NCBI GenBank assembly: GCA_001464195.1
Contig: LNEY01000033.1
Coordinates: 62,001 to 126,000 of the forward strand
Origin: Burkholderiales bacterium Ga0077547
GTDB taxonomy: Bacteria > Pseudomonadota > Gammaproteobacteria > Burkholderiales > Burkholderiaceae_C
Direction: 5' to 3'
DNA length: 64,000 nucleotides
How positions within the stretch are numbered: the first letter of the stretch is position 1; each line of letters opens with the position of its first letter. The position numbers and the translations under genes are program-made. Of this stretch, positions 1 through 10,102 are shown in pieces. Below the pieces are notes generated by a model. That model saw only the letters and a program-made list of their open reading frames with translations. It had not been told where the DNA came from and ran no database searches.

Positions 1-2060
1 ATCTGAAGGGTCTGCACTACACCGACACGCTGCCCGGCTTCGCTCCGTATGTCCGCGGCCCGCAAGCGACGATGTATGCCGTTCGTCCCTGGACGATCCG
101 CCAGTACGCCGGCTTCTCGACCGCCGAGGCATCGAACGCGTTCTACAAGAAGGCGCTGGCCGCCGGCGGGCAGGGCGTCAGCGTGGCTTTCGATCTGGCC
201 ACGCACCGTGGCTACGACAGCGACCACCCGCGCGTCACGGGCGATGTGGGCAAGGCCGGTGTGGCGATCGACAGCGTCGAGGACATGAAAATCCTCTTCA
301 ACGAGATCCCGCTCGACAAGGTCAGCGTCTCGATGACGATGAACGGCGCGGTGCTGCCGGTGTTGGCGGCCTATGTGGTCGCAGCCGAAGAGCAGGGCGT
401 GTCGGAGGAGTTGCTCGCGGGGACCATCCAGAACGACATCCTCAAGGAGTTCATGGTCCGCAACACCTACATCTACCCGCCCGAGCCGAGCATGCGCATC
501 GTCGGCGACATCATCGAGTACACGGCGAAGAAGATGCCGAAGTTCAACTCGATCAGCATCTCCGGGTATCACATGCAGGAGGCGGGGGCCAACCAGGCGC
601 TGGAATTGGCCTTCACGCTGGCCGACGGGAAAGAGTACGTGAAGACCGCGCTCGCCAAGGGCCTCGATGTCGATGAGTTCGCCGGGCGCCTGAGCTTCTT
701 CTGGGCGATCGGGATGAACTTCTACCTCGAGATCGCGAAGATGCGCGCCGCGCGTCTGCTGTGGTGGAAGATCATGTCGGCGTTCAACCCGAAGAACCCG
801 AAGAGCCTGATGCTGCGCACCCACTGCCAGACCTCGGGCTGGAGCCTGGCCGAGCAGGACCCGTACAACAACGTGGTGCGCACCACCATCGAAGCGATGG
901 CCGCGGTGTTCGGCGGCACGCAGAGCCTGCACACCAATGGATTGGACGAAGCCATTGCGCTGCCGACCGAATTTAGCGCCCGCATTGCCCGCAACACGCA
1001 GCTGATCATCCAGGAGGAAACACACATCACCAGCGTCGTTGACCCCTGGGCCGGCAGCTACATGATGGAAAAGCTGACGCAGGACATGGCCGACGCGGCC
1101 TGGAAAATCATCGAAGAAGTCGATGCCATGGGCGGCATGGTGAAGGCAGTGGACAGCGGCTGGGCCAAGCTGAAGATCGAAGCCAGCGCCACCGAAAAGC
1201 AGGCGCGCATCGATTCGCGGCAGGACGTGATCGTTGGCGTCAACAAGTACAAGCTGGACACCGAAGACGCGATCGACACCCTGAGCATCGACAACGTCGC
1301 GGTGCGCGAGAACCAGGTCGCGCGCTTGAAGGCCATTCGCGCCAAGCGCGACAGCGCTGCGGTGCAGGCCGCCCTCGATGCGCTGACGGCCTGCGCCGAG
1401 GCTGGCGACCGCGGCGACAGCGCGCCAGGCAACTTGCTCGACCTGGCGATCCGCGCAATGCGCGTGCGCGCCACGGTTGGCGAGGTCAGCGATGCGCTGG
1501 AAAAGGCCTGGGGCCGCCACCGTGCCGACACGCAGAAGGTCACGGGCGTTTACGCCGCAGCCTACGACAGCGCCGAAGGCTGGGCGCAACTGCAAAAGGA
1601 AATTGCCGAGTTCGCCCGCGACGAAGGCCGCCGCCCGCGCGTGATGATCGCCAAGCTCGGACAGGACGGGCACGACCGCGGTGCCAAGGTGGTGGCCACC
1701 GCCTACGCCGACCTCGGCTTCGATGTGGACATGGGCCCGCTGTTCCAGACGGCCGAAGAGTGCGCGCGGCAGGCGATCGAGAACGACGTGCACGCCGTGG
1801 GCGTCAGCACGCTGGCGGCCGGCCACAAGACGCTGGTGCCGGAGATCATCGCCGAGCTGAAGAAGCAGGGCGCTGACGACATCATCGTGTTCGTCGGTGG
1901 CGTGATCCCGCGCGCCGATTACGACTTCCTCTACGAAGCCGGCGTCAAGGGCATCTATGGCCCCGGCACGCCAATCCCGGCGAGCGCGAAGGACGTGCTG
2001 GAACAGATTCGCATCAGCCTGGCCAGCGGTTCCAAAGCCAGCCCCACGCTGCGCAGCTGA
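1..2060 (+). CDS. scpA: Methylmalonyl-CoA mutase, large/single subunit (5' end outside window)
   Basis: Adenosylcobalamin-dependent mutase that converts (R)-methylmalonyl-CoA to succinyl-CoA, the last step of propionate breakdown. The reading frame is already open at the left edge (first full codon at 3), so the true start lies upstream; 685 residues are visible, close to full length for a roughly 700-residue enzyme. The substrate barrel carries the family stretches [20 protein letters not shown] and [16 protein letters not shown]. The C-terminal cobalamin domain has the base-off DGHDRG motif (DxHxxG, around nt 1667-1684) and a GG...P signature before the end. meaB follows after 45 nt and pccB/pccA after that, so the genes form a propionyl-CoA module. 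Family assignment is very secure. Confidence 0.97.
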   Translation, partial: LKGLHYTDTLPGFAPYVRGPQATMYAVRPWTIRQYAGFSTAEASNAFYKKALAAGGQGVSVAFDLATHRGYDSDHPRVTGDVGKAGVAIDSVEDMKILFNEIPLDKVSVSMTMNGAVLPVLAAYVVAAEEQGVSEELLAGTIQNDILKEFMVRNTYIYPPEPSMRIVGDIIEYTAKKMPKFNSISISGYHMQEAGANQALELAFTLADGKEYVKTALAKGLDVDEFAGRLSFFWAIGMNFYLEIAKMRAARLLWWKIMSAFNPKNPKSLMLRTHCQTSGWSLAEQDPYNNVVRTTIEAMAAVFGGTQSLHTNGLDEAIALPTEFSARIARNTQLIIQEETHITSVVDPWAGSYMMEKLTQDMADAAWKIIEEVDAMGGMVKAVDSGWAKLKIEASATEKQARIDSRQDVIVGVNKYKLDTEDAIDTLSIDNVAVRENQVARLKAIRAKRDSAAVQAALDALTACAEAGDRGDSAPGNLLDLAIRAMRVRATVGEVSDALEKAWGRHRADTQKVTGVYAAAYDSAEGWAQLQKEIAEFARDEGRRPRVMIAKLGQDGHDRGAKVVATAYADLGFDVDMGPLFQTAEECARQAIENDVHAVGVSTLAAGHKTLVPEIIAELKKQGADDIIVFVGGVIPRADYDFLYEAGVKGIYGPGTPIPASAKDVLEQIRISLASGSKASPTLRS

Positions 2061-2105
2061 CCGCGCCTGCTTGCCATCCCCCGAGTCACATCCGCACACG
2101 ACACC

Positions 2106-3143
2106 GTGAGCCTGCACCCTGACGACGAGGCCTTGCTGGGCGGCGTGTGCCGCAGCGAGCGGCGCAGCATCGCGAAGACGATCACGCTGCTTGAGTCGAC
2201 GCGTGCCGATCACCGCGCCCGTGCTGACGCCTTGCTCAATGCGCTGCTGCCGCGCACCGGGCAGGCGATGCGCCTGGGCATTTCCGGCGTGCCGGGCGTC
2301 GGCAAGTCGACCTTCATCGAGGCGTTGGGGCTGGCCCTGATCGAACGTGGCCACCGTGTCGCGGTGCTGGCGGTGGATCCGTCATCGAGCATCAACGGCG
2401 GATCGATCCTGGGCGACAAGACGCGGATGGAGCGGCTGTCGGTGCACCCGCAGGCCTACATCCGGCCGAGCCCGGCCTCCGGCACGCTGGGCGGTGTCGC
2501 TGAAAAAACGCGCGAAGCGATGCTGGTGTGCGAAGCCGCCGGCTACGACGTGGTGATGGTCGAAACCGTCGGCGTTGGCCAGAGCGAGGTGGCAGTAGCA
2601 GGTATGACCGACATGTTCATCCTGCTGCAGTTGCCCAACGCGGGCGATGACTTGCAGGCGATCAAGAAGGGCGTGATGGAGCTCGCCGACCTGGTCGTCA
2701 TCAACAAGGCCGACATCGATCCGCTTGCTGCCGCGCGCGCCGAATCGCAGATCGCAGGCGTGTTGCGCGTCTACAGCCCACCCGGCTCGCCGCAGGACCC
2801 TCACCACGCCGAAGCGGCGGCACACTGGTCGCCCGCCGTGATGCAGCTCAGTGCGCTTCGCGGGCAAGGCATCGACACCTTCATCGCGCAGGTCGATCGC
2901 TTCCATGCGTTGCGCCGCGCCACTGGCGAATTTGCAGTACGACGTCAACAGCAGGCCATGGCCTGGATGTGGGAACTCATCCAGGCGCGCCTGCAAGCCG
3001 ATTTTCGACAACATCCCTCGGTGCGCGAACGTTTGCCGAGTCTGCTTTCCGAGGTGCGCGAATCGCGGGTGGCGCCATCGGCCGCGGCGCGCGCACTGCT
3101 GGCTGAATTCGCGAAACCGGTTGTTGTCGTTCCCATTCCCTGA
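2106..3143 (+). CDS. meaB: Methylmalonyl-CoA mutase-associated GTPase MeaB (ArgK family)
   Basis: G3E P-loop GTPase of 345 residues that loads and protects the adenosylcobalamin cofactor of methylmalonyl-CoA mutase. The P-loop GVPGVGKST is at residues 61-69, followed by AVDPSS (switch region), ETVGVGQSE and the guanine-specificity motif NKAD. These are the MeaB/ArgK hallmarks, and the length is typical. The start is the GTG at 2106, giving MSLHPDDEA. Its place directly downstream of the mutase gene, on the same strand, supports a chaperone role rather than the old label of arginine transport kinase. The gene ends 45 nt before pccB. Confidence 0.95.
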   Translation: MSLHPDDEALLGGVCRSERRSIAKTITLLESTRADHRARADALLNALLPRTGQAMRLGISGVPGVGKSTFIEALGLALIERGHRVAVLAVDPSSSINGGSILGDKTRMERLSVHPQAYIRPSPASGTLGGVAEKTREAMLVCEAAGYDVVMVETVGVGQSEVAVAGMTDMFILLQLPNAGDDLQAIKKGVMELADLVVINKADIDPLAAARAESQIAGVLRVYSPPGSPQDPHHAEAAAHWSPAVMQLSALRGQGIDTFIAQVDRFHALRRATGEFAVRRQQQAMAWMWELIQARLQADFRQHPSVRERLPSLLSEVRESRVAPSAAARALLAEFAKPVVVVPIP

Positions 3144-3188
3144 TCCCCTGACGCAGGCCTGGCCTGCAACGCCCACGGAGCCTTCCCC

Positions 3189-4721
<1,533 letters not shown>

Positions 4722-4740
4722 TCGCCGTTGGTCTGCGCAG

Positions 4741-4834
4741 GATCAGGCCGATGAGGCGCTCTGCTCCGCGAATGTCCCCCGGCCGGTGGCCTCCTCCTTT
4801 ATTTCGCTGCGCAGAACGCCACACCGGCCTGATC
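4741..4834 (-). repeat. Palindromic intergenic repeat, copy A
   Basis: About 94 bp bounded by imperfect inverted arms: 4741-4763 matches the reverse complement of 4812-4834 at 20 of 23 positions, the outer ten perfectly. Read on the minus strand, its core contains GCGAAATAAAGGAGGAGGCC, then GGCCGGGGGACAT. Copy B at 4876-4979 has a nearly identical core in the opposite orientation but different arms. Together the two fill most of the 337-nt gap between pccB and pccA. There is no open frame of note and no recognisable transposase. Confidence 0.7.
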
Positions 4835-4875
4835 TGTACCAGTGGATGTTCGGCAACACAGGCACGCCTCAGTTC

Positions 4876-4979
4876 TGTAGATGCTGGTGGGTGGGTGACG
4901 GAGCGAAGTAAAGGGGGAGGCCCAGGCGCAGCCTGGGCCGGAGGACATGAGCGCAGTTGCCCGCCCGCCAGCATCTACA
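4876..4979 (+). repeat. Palindromic intergenic repeat, copy B
   Basis: About 104 bp with terminal inverted arms 4876-4895 and 4960-4979, which match at 18 of 20 positions. The core reads GCGAAGTAAAGGGGGAGGCC ... GGCCGGAGGACATGAGCG, the same as copy A in opposite orientation. Inside it, 4919-4939 is a perfect 9-bp stem (GGCCCAGGC/GCCTGGGCC) with a 3-nt loop. The pccA start codon lies 79 nt after its end. No coding potential seen. Confidence 0.7.
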
Positions 4980-5058
4980 AGCGACACGCACCGCACTCTG
5001 TCACTGCATTTGCAGCGTCCACTTTCAGAGACACAAACAAACCAAGCATGAGGTCATC

Positions 5059-7089
5059 GTGTTCACAAAAATACTGATTGCCAACCGTGGAGAGATCGCC
5101 TGCCGGGTGATCAAGACTGCGAAGAAGATGGGCATCCGGACGGTTGCCGTTTATTCCGATGCCGACAAGGACGCTCGCCATGTGGCGCTGGCCGACGAGG
5201 CGGTGCACATCGGGCCAGCGCCGTCGCGTGAGTCGTATCTGGTGATGGACAAGATCATCGCTGCCTGCAAGCAGACCGGCGCGCAGGCGGTGCACCCGGG
5301 CTATGGCTTCCTGAGCGAGAACACCGAGTTCGCGCGTCGCGTCGAAGAAGAAGGCATCGTCTTCATCGGCCCCAAGCATGCGTCGATCGCGGCGATGGGG
5401 GACAAGATCGCATCCAAGCAACTGGCGCTCGCGGCCCGTGTCAACACCATCCCAGGCTACAACGCTGCGATCGACACCGCCGAGCAGGCCGTTGAGATCG
5501 CCAAGGGCATCGGCTACCCGGTGATGATCAAGGCCTCGGCCGGCGGTGGGGGCAAGGGTCTGCGGGTGGCCTATGACGACAAGCAGGCCTTCGAGGGCTT
5601 CACCTCCTGCCGCAACGAAGCGCGTAACAGCTTCGGCGATGACCGCGTGTTCATCGAGAAGTTTGTCGAAGAGCCGCGCCACATCGAGATCCAGGTGCTG
5701 GGCGATGCGAACGGCAACATCGTCTACCTGTGGGAGCGCGAGTGCTCGATCCAGCGCCGCCACCAGAAGGTGATCGAAGAGGCGCCGTCGCCCTTCATCA
5801 GCGAGGCCACTCGCAAGGCGATGGGCGAGCAGGCCGTCGCGCTGGCACGAGCGGTCAAGTACCAAAGCGCGGGCACGGTCGAGTTTGTCGTCGGCAAGGA
5901 CCAGAGCTTCTATTTCCTCGAAATGAACACTCGGTTGCAGGTCGAGCACCCGGTGACCGAGGGCATCACCGGGCTCGATCTGGTCGAGATGATGATCCGC
6001 GTGGCCGCTGGCGAGCGGCTCTACCTCACCCAGGAGGACATCAAGCGCGACGGTTGGGCGATGGAATGCCGCATCAATGCCGAAGACCCGTTCCGCGGCT
6101 TTCTGCCGTCGACCGGTCGGCTGGTGAAGTTCTCGCCACCAGCACAGACCTGGATCGCCAGCGGCGAGGTGCCGGAAGAAGGCGGCGTGCGCGTGGACAC
6201 CGGCGTGATCGATGGCGGCGAGATCCCGATGTATTACGACTCGATGATCGCCAAGCTGGTGGTCAAGGGCCGGGACCGTGCCGATGCGATCGCGAAGATG
6301 CGCGAGGCGCTGAACGCCTTCGCCATCCGTGGCATCAGCTCCAACATCCCGTTCCAGGCGGCGCTGCTCGCACACCCGAAGTTCGTCGCCGGTGACTTCA
6401 ACACCGGCTTCATCGCCGAGCAATTCCCGAACGGTTTCTCGGCTGCTGCATTGCCGCAGACCGACCCGATGCTCCTGCGTGCCTTGGCGGCGGTGGCCCA
6501 CCGCATCCACCTCGATCGTTCTGCCCGCATCACCGGGCAGTTGCCTGGGCACGAGTTCAGCATCAAGCCGGACTCGGTGGTCATCACGGGCGACGGGCAG
6601 GGGAATTTCGAACGCATCCCGGTCACCGTGGTGCCTGACAACGGCGGCTTCGACGTTCAACTTGGGGGTGCTCGGTATCACATCGAGTTCGACACGCCGC
6701 TGCGCGAGGTGGTGATCCATGGCCGCATCGATGGTCAGCCCTTCTGTGCACAGATCGAGCGCCTCGGTCTGGCCTACCGCGTGATCCACAACGGTACGCA
6801 GATCGATGCCCAGGTCATGTCGCCGCTGGCCGCTGAGATGCACGCCCTGATGCCGTTCAAGGCACCGCCCGACCTGTCGCGTTTCCTGTTGTCACCCATG
6901 CCGGGTTTGCTGGTCGACGTGACCGTCAAGCCAGGCCAGAAGGTGCTGGCCGGCGAGAAGCTGGCCGTGATTGAAGCCATGAAGATGGAAAACATCCTGC
7001 TGGCGACACAGGACGCGGTGGTGGCAGAAGTCAAAGCTTCTAAGGGTGAAAGCCTGGCCGTCGATCAGATCATCATCCGTTTTGAATAG
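5059..7089 (+). CDS. pccA: Propionyl-CoA carboxylase alpha subunit (biotin carboxylase + biotin carrier)
   Basis: ATP-dependent biotin carboxylase fused to its biotin carrier, 676 residues from the GTG at 5059. That start gives the classic N-terminus FTKILIANRGEIACRVI; the frame is open further upstream only through the intergenic repeat. The biotin carboxylase domain occupies about residues 1-450, with the ATP-grasp glycine loop SAGGGGKG near residue 162, the catalytic-region motif EMNTRLQVEHPVTE, and RINAEDP. The C-terminal biotinyl domain has EAMKMEN with the biotin-accepting lysine at residue 642. It pairs with PccB (3189-4721). Family and role are clear; substrate choice is inferred from the neighbourhood. 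Confidence 0.95.
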   Translation: MFTKILIANRGEIACRVIKTAKKMGIRTVAVYSDADKDARHVALADEAVHIGPAPSRESYLVMDKIIAACKQTGAQAVHPGYGFLSENTEFARRVEEEGIVFIGPKHASIAAMGDKIASKQLALAARVNTIPGYNAAIDTAEQAVEIAKGIGYPVMIKASAGGGGKGLRVAYDDKQAFEGFTSCRNEARNSFGDDRVFIEKFVEEPRHIEIQVLGDANGNIVYLWERECSIQRRHQKVIEEAPSPFISEATRKAMGEQAVALARAVKYQSAGTVEFVVGKDQSFYFLEMNTRLQVEHPVTEGITGLDLVEMMIRVAAGERLYLTQEDIKRDGWAMECRINAEDPFRGFLPSTGRLVKFSPPAQTWIASGEVPEEGGVRVDTGVIDGGEIPMYYDSMIAKLVVKGRDRADAIAKMREALNAFAIRGISSNIPFQAALLAHPKFVAGDFNTGFIAEQFPNGFSAAALPQTDPMLLRALAAVAHRIHLDRSARITGQLPGHEFSIKPDSVVITGDGQGNFERIPVTVVPDNGGFDVQLGGARYHIEFDTPLREVVIHGRIDGQPFCAQIERLGLAYRVIHNGTQIDAQVMSPLAAEMHALMPFKAPPDLSRFLLSPMPGLLVDVTVKPGQKVLAGEKLAVIEAMKMENILLATQDAVVAEVKASKGESLAVDQIIIRFE

Positions 7090-7200
7090 GGCCCCCCAGT
7101 CGCTGCGCTCCTGCCCCCGAGGGGCGCCGCCTGGCGGCCCGGCCAAGCCGGTTCCGCGGGCGTGGCTTGATGGGGCGCATCGCTTCGCTTGCGCATCAAG
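7090..7200. repeat. GC-rich intergenic repeat-like sequence
   Basis: The segment opens with a G/C-only block and the run CAGTCGCTGCGCTCCTGCCCCC, then GGCGCCGCCTGGCGGCCCGGCC. This composition resembles dispersed intergenic repeats I know from Comamonadaceae and relatives. It ends with an imperfect hairpin, CTTGATG...GCGCATCAAG, at about 7166-7200. It separates pccA from the VOC gene. Dispersal in this genome cannot be judged from one window. Confidence 0.45.
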
Positions 7201-7209
7201 GAGTTATTC

Positions 7210-7695
7210 ATGACCACACGACCTTTTCGGGTGCTTGGCATCCAGCAGGTGGCCATCGGCGGGCCGAGCAAGGACCGGCTGCGCACGCTGTGGGTCGACA
7301 AGCTCGGCCTTGAAGTCACTGGCAACTTCGTCAGCGAGCGCGAGAACGTCGATGAGGACATCTGCGCCATGGGCACCGGTGCGAACCGGGTCGAGGTCGA
7401 TCTGATGCAGCCGATCGATCCCGACAAGAAGCCCGCCGTGCACACCACCCCGCTGAACCACATCGGGCTGTGGATCGACGACTTGCCGGCCGCCGTGAAC
7501 TGGCTCGGCGCGAATGGCGTTCGCTTCGCGCCAGGCGGCATCCGCAAGGGCGCGGCGGGGCACGACATCACCTTCATCCACCCGAAGCACAACGATGAGT
7601 TTCCGGTGGCTGGCGAAGGTGTGCTGATCGAACTGGTTCAGGCACCGCCCGAGATCATCGCGGCCCTGGGAGGCGCTGCGCCGCCCGTGCGCTGA
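7210..7695 (+). CDS. VOC-superfamily protein, possible methylmalonyl-CoA epimerase
   Basis: 161-residue protein with two glyoxalase/VOC half-domains. The start at 7210 is chosen because AAGGAG lies 6 nt upstream at 7198-7203; an earlier TTG at 7189 would only add MRIKELF. Its position right after mutase, MeaB and propionyl-CoA carboxylase makes methylmalonyl-CoA epimerase the natural role, joining the (S) product of PccAB to the (R) substrate of the mutase. Candidate metal ligands are Q12/Q13, E62, H84 and E141. Classical epimerases have His where this protein has Gln at the first position, so a lactoylglutathione-lyase-like or non-enzymatic VOC role remains possible. Confidence 0.65.
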   Translation: MTTRPFRVLGIQQVAIGGPSKDRLRTLWVDKLGLEVTGNFVSERENVDEDICAMGTGANRVEVDLMQPIDPDKKPAVHTTPLNHIGLWIDDLPAAVNWLGANGVRFAPGGIRKGAAGHDITFIHPKHNDEFPVAGEGVLIELVQAPPEIIAALGGAAPPVR

Positions 7696-7725
7696 CGCCA
7701 GCGGCGGCCCGCTATCCTTGCCGCC

Positions 7726-9441
7726 ATGTACGCGGATTACTTCGGCCTGAAGCAGGCCCCGTTCTCGATCGCCCCCGATCCGCGCTACCTCTTCATGAGC
7801 GAGCGCCACCGCGAGGCGCTGGCGCACCTGTTGTATGGGCTGGGTGGTGGCGGAGGTTTCGTGTTGCTGACCGGCGAGATCGGCGCCGGCAAAACCACCG
7901 TGTGCCGCTGCTTCCTCGAGCAGATTCCGAAGCTCTGCAACGTCGCCTACATCTTCAACCCCAAGCTCACGGTCATCGAGCTGATGCGCTCGGTGTGCGA
8001 TGAATTCCACATCCCGTACCCGCAGCGCGAGCCGGGCACTGCCACAGTCACCGACTATCTCGATCCGCTGAATGCGTTCCTGCTCAGCACGCACGCGGTC
8101 GGGCAGAACAATGTGCTGATCATCGACGAGGCGCAGAACCTGTCGTCCGATGTGCTGGAGCAGTTGCGGCTGATGACCAACCTCGAAACCAGCGAACGCA
8201 AGCTGCTGCAGATCGTGCTGATCGGCCAGCCGGAGCTGCGCGAGATGCTGGCGCGGCCTGAGCTGAAGCAACTGGCGCAGCGCGTCATCGCGCGGTTTCA
8301 TCTGGACGCATTAAGCGAGGCCGAGACAGCGCAGTACATCCGACATCGGCTCGTGGTGGCCGGCCTGACCGGGCCGATCCCGTTTTCCGCGGACACCTTG
8401 CGGCGCATCCACCGCCTTTGCGATGGCGTGCCGCGTCGCATCAATCTGCTGTGCGATCGGGCGCTGCTGGGTGCTTATGCCAGCCACCAGGAGATCGTGG
8501 ATCGCGGGGTGGTCGACAAGGCCGCCGGCGAAGTGTTTGACGACGCGGGTGGGGCGAGCGTGTCTGCCTTGTCAGCGCGGCGAGGCACCTGGTGGCTGGC
8601 GTTGGCGGTAGGCATGGTCGCGGTGGGGGTGGCCGGATGGTGGGCGGGTCGGTTGTTCGAGCGACCTTCGGCCCCGGCTTCGTCAACCAGCGTGGCTGAG
8701 ATGACGTCGCGTGCTGCCTCTCCGGCCAGCGCTGCCGCGGCCATGGTGTCAACGCCCGCTGGGGCCTCTGCCTCGGAGCCAGCTGCCAGCACGGTGGCTG
8801 CCGTCAGCCCCGTCGCGCCGTTCGACGCCAAGCTCGCCTTCGAGCGATGGCCTCGCCAGGAAAATGAGGCCTGGGTAGCGCTCGCGGAGTCCTGGAAGGT
8901 GCAGCTCGATGCCAGCGACCGCGATCCATGCCGGAGCCTGCAGGCACAGCAGGTCGGCTGCGCGCGGATGACGACGACGCTTGCCGTGATGCGCCAGTTG
9001 GACCGCCCTGGCATCGTCACGCTGCGCGACGGCAACGGCCCGCCCGCCTATGCACTGCTGACGTCGCTGACTGCCGACAGTGCCACGGTTCAGGTCGGGA
9101 CACAGCCGATGCGGATGTCATTGGGTATGTTGGCTGTGATGTGGGGAGGCGAGTTCGCGACGCTCTGGCGCACGCCGACGGACTACCGCGCGCCGCTCAG
9201 CGACGGTGGAACCGGCCCAGTGGTGGATGCGCTGGCCACCCAACTGGCAGCCTGGGCGGGCGAGCCGGTACCCGCCCGCGGACGTGCCGTTGACGCGGAA
9301 CTCAAGGTTCGCGTGGCGGCCTTTCAGCGCGCGCAGGGGCTCAAGCCCGATGGCATTGCAGGCCCCACGACTTTCATGCAATTGAACCGGATCTCTGGCG
9401 TGGACGAGCCCCGCTTGTCGAGCGCCACCACGGCCCCCTGA
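7726..9441 (+). CDS. ExeA/GspA-like AAA ATPase with C-terminal peptidoglycan-binding domain
   Basis: 571-residue protein. The N-terminal AAA (AAA_22/ExeA) domain starts with YADYFGLKQAPFSIAPDP, has Walker A GEIGAGKTT at residues 50-58 and Walker B VLIIDEAQ at about 130-137. A single membrane helix follows (WWLALAVGMVAVGVAGWW, about residues 286-303). A long Ala/Ser/Pro linker leads to a C-terminal peptidoglycan-binding helix bundle (FQRAQGLKPDGIAGPTT, about 535-551). In Aeromonas, ExeA with ExeB opens peptidoglycan for assembly of the type II secretin. The next gene encodes a GspB-type partner 8 nt away. No other type II secretion genes lie in the window, so the pair stands alone here. Confidence 0.85.
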   Translation: MYADYFGLKQAPFSIAPDPRYLFMSERHREALAHLLYGLGGGGGFVLLTGEIGAGKTTVCRCFLEQIPKLCNVAYIFNPKLTVIELMRSVCDEFHIPYPQREPGTATVTDYLDPLNAFLLSTHAVGQNNVLIIDEAQNLSSDVLEQLRLMTNLETSERKLLQIVLIGQPELREMLARPELKQLAQRVIARFHLDALSEAETAQYIRHRLVVAGLTGPIPFSADTLRRIHRLCDGVPRRINLLCDRALLGAYASHQEIVDRGVVDKAAGEVFDDAGGASVSALSARRGTWWLALAVGMVAVGVAGWWAGRLFERPSAPASSTSVAEMTSRAASPASAAAAMVSTPAGASASEPAASTVAAVSPVAPFDAKLAFERWPRQENEAWVALAESWKVQLDASDRDPCRSLQAQQVGCARMTTTLAVMRQLDRPGIVTLRDGNGPPAYALLTSLTADSATVQVGTQPMRMSLGMLAVMWGGEFATLWRTPTDYRAPLSDGGTGPVVDALATQLAAWAGEPVPARGRAVDAELKVRVAAFQRAQGLKPDGIAGPTTFMQLNRISGVDEPRLSSATTAP

Positions 9442-9448
9442 GAATGCC

Positions 9449-10090
9449 ATGTCGTACATCCTCGATGCGCTGAAGCGCGCGGAAGCCGAGCGCAGCCGGG
9501 GCGCAGTGCCCAACATCCATGCGCAATCCGTTCCCGTCGGCGCCACGGTGGACGACGGGGCGGCGTCGGGTATGCCGACGTGGCTGATGGCGGCCGTGGT
9601 GTTGGTGATGCTGGCTGCCGCTGTCTGGTGGTGGTCGGCAGACGAGCCGCAGGCGCCGGGGAGCGTGGCGGCGAACGTTCCCGCGCCACGGTCAGTATCG
9701 CCGGTACCGTCGCCGGAGCTGCCCAAGCCGCAACAGCCGCAACAACCGGTTCCCGTGGTCAGCCCAGCGCCTTCATCGCCTTTGGTCTTCAAGCCGCTGC
9801 CATCCGATCCTGTGGTCACCCCGCCATCCCGTTCGGTGTTGACCCGGCCGGTGCCTGCAGAACGCGTCTACGCAGTGAAGGAATTGCCCAACGACATTCG
9901 CGCCGCGCTGCCCACCGTGTCGGTGGGCGGTGCGAGCTACTCAGAAAACCCTGCCAGCCGCATGCTGATCATCAACGGTCAGATTTATCGCGAGGGCGAC
10001 AAGCTGACGCCCGAACTCACCTTGCAGCAGATCCAGCTGCGTAGCGCCGTGTTGAGCTTTCGCGGTTACCGCTACGCCATCAGCTACTGA
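9449..10090 (+). CDS. GspB-domain protein (general secretion pathway protein B-like)
   Basis: 213-residue bitopic inner-membrane protein. It begins MSYILDALKRAEAER, the usual GspB/ExeB opening. One membrane helix lies at about residues 46-63 (LMAAVVLVMLAAAVWWWS). A Pro-rich periplasmic spacer of about 80 residues follows, then the C-terminal T2SSB domain with GGASYSENPASRMLIINGQ and YREGDKL. Only 8 nt separate it from the ATPase gene, so the two should be co-transcribed and form an ExeAB-like complex across the inner membrane, touching peptidoglycan. The exact client is unknown. Confidence 0.85.
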   Translation: MSYILDALKRAEAERSRGAVPNIHAQSVPVGATVDDGAASGMPTWLMAAVVLVMLAAAVWWWSADEPQAPGSVAANVPAPRSVSPVPSPELPKPQQPQQPVPVVSPAPSSPLVFKPLPSDPVVTPPSRSVLTRPVPAERVYAVKELPNDIRAALPTVSVGGASYSENPASRMLIINGQIYREGDKLTPELTLQQIQLRSAVLSFRGYRYAISY

Positions 10091-10102
10091 CGCCCGCCAG
10101 CC

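Noticed and set aside
4722-5058. Short frames in the pccB-pccA gap, including an upstream extension of pccA
   Set aside because: They run through the two palindromic repeats and lack ribosome sites; pccA homology starts at the GTG at 5059.
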